Assembly (NCBI GenBank): GCA_944358565.1
Contig: CALVRK010000007.1
Location: 1 to 20,488 of the forward strand
Origin: an uncultured Bacilli bacterium
GTDB lineage: Bacteria; Bacillota_I; Bacilli_A; RF39; UBA660
Length of the DNA stretch: 20,488 bases
Direction: 5' to 3'
Every line of letters starts with the position of its first letter. Positions within the stretch are counted from its first letter, which is position 1. A program made the position numbers and the translations under genes. Below, in pieces: positions 20,486-20,488 of the stretch. The notes under the pieces were generated by a model. It had not been told where the DNA came from. It was given only the letters and a program-made list of their open reading frames with translations, and made no database searches.

Positions 20486-20488
20486 CTT

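Noticed and set aside
1..20488. Mycoplasma-type code with TGA as Trp
   Set aside because: The tRNA-Trp reads TGG only, all conserved Trp positions seen use TGG, and TGA ends the TPR gene at 16632-16634.

Overview
The window looks like a chromosomal segment from a low-GC, walled Gram-positive bacterium, probably an uncultured gut member of the Bacilli close to the Erysipelotrichales or RF39-type lineages. The placement is inferred from very AT-rich DNA, GGAGG/GGTGA-type ribosome binding sites, consensus SigA promoters with 17-base spacers, and a truA-rplM-rpsI neighbourhood. Sortase, N-acetylmuramoyl-L-alanine amidase and L,D-transpeptidase genes mean there is a cell wall. Tryptophan is encoded by TGG, the tRNA-Trp anticodon is CCA, and TGA is used as a stop, so this is the standard code and not the mycoplasma one.

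Layout, left to right. Bases 1-1086 hold the 5' part of a Fic gene, tRNA-Trp and a divergent SleB-like hydrolase. Bases 1067-3172 hold an Abi_2 (HEPN) protein followed by an HtrA protease in one unit. Bases 3150-5448 hold a surface-protein unit: a thioester-forming adhesin with a VPNTG anchor, its sortase, and a CwlD-like amidase. Bases 5447-10835 hold a five-gene overlapping unit: rRNA methyltransferase, pseudouridine synthase, PIG-L-type deacetylase, YfhO-like membrane protein and L,D-transpeptidase. Bases 10862-12034 hold a possible short RNA and rplM-rpsI with a leader hairpin. Bases 12126-14526 hold truA and two unusual EcfA-like ATPases without an EcfT gene. Bases 14536-17548 hold an M14 carboxypeptidase, an SDR oxidoreductase and a TPR protein, each with its own promoter and terminator. 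Bases 17562-20488 look accessory: a small duplicated-domain protein, a large unknown protein, an Rpn-type PD-(D/E)XK nuclease, and a cluster of hairpins at the right edge resembling an IS200/IS605-type end.

Almost all genes lie on the minus strand, and transcription units are short. Terminators often overlap the stop codon and are followed directly by the next promoter. In several genes the best Shine-Dalgarno lies inside the longest open frame, so a slightly downstream start was chosen; each case is explained. The strongest leads are the two ECF-type ATPases with broken nucleotide-site motifs and no EcfT, the roughly 58-nt promoter-hairpin-terminator unit near 10.9 kb, the duplicated-domain orphan at 17.6 kb, and the possible translation switch in front of the Rpn gene. 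No CRISPR array or prophage is visible.
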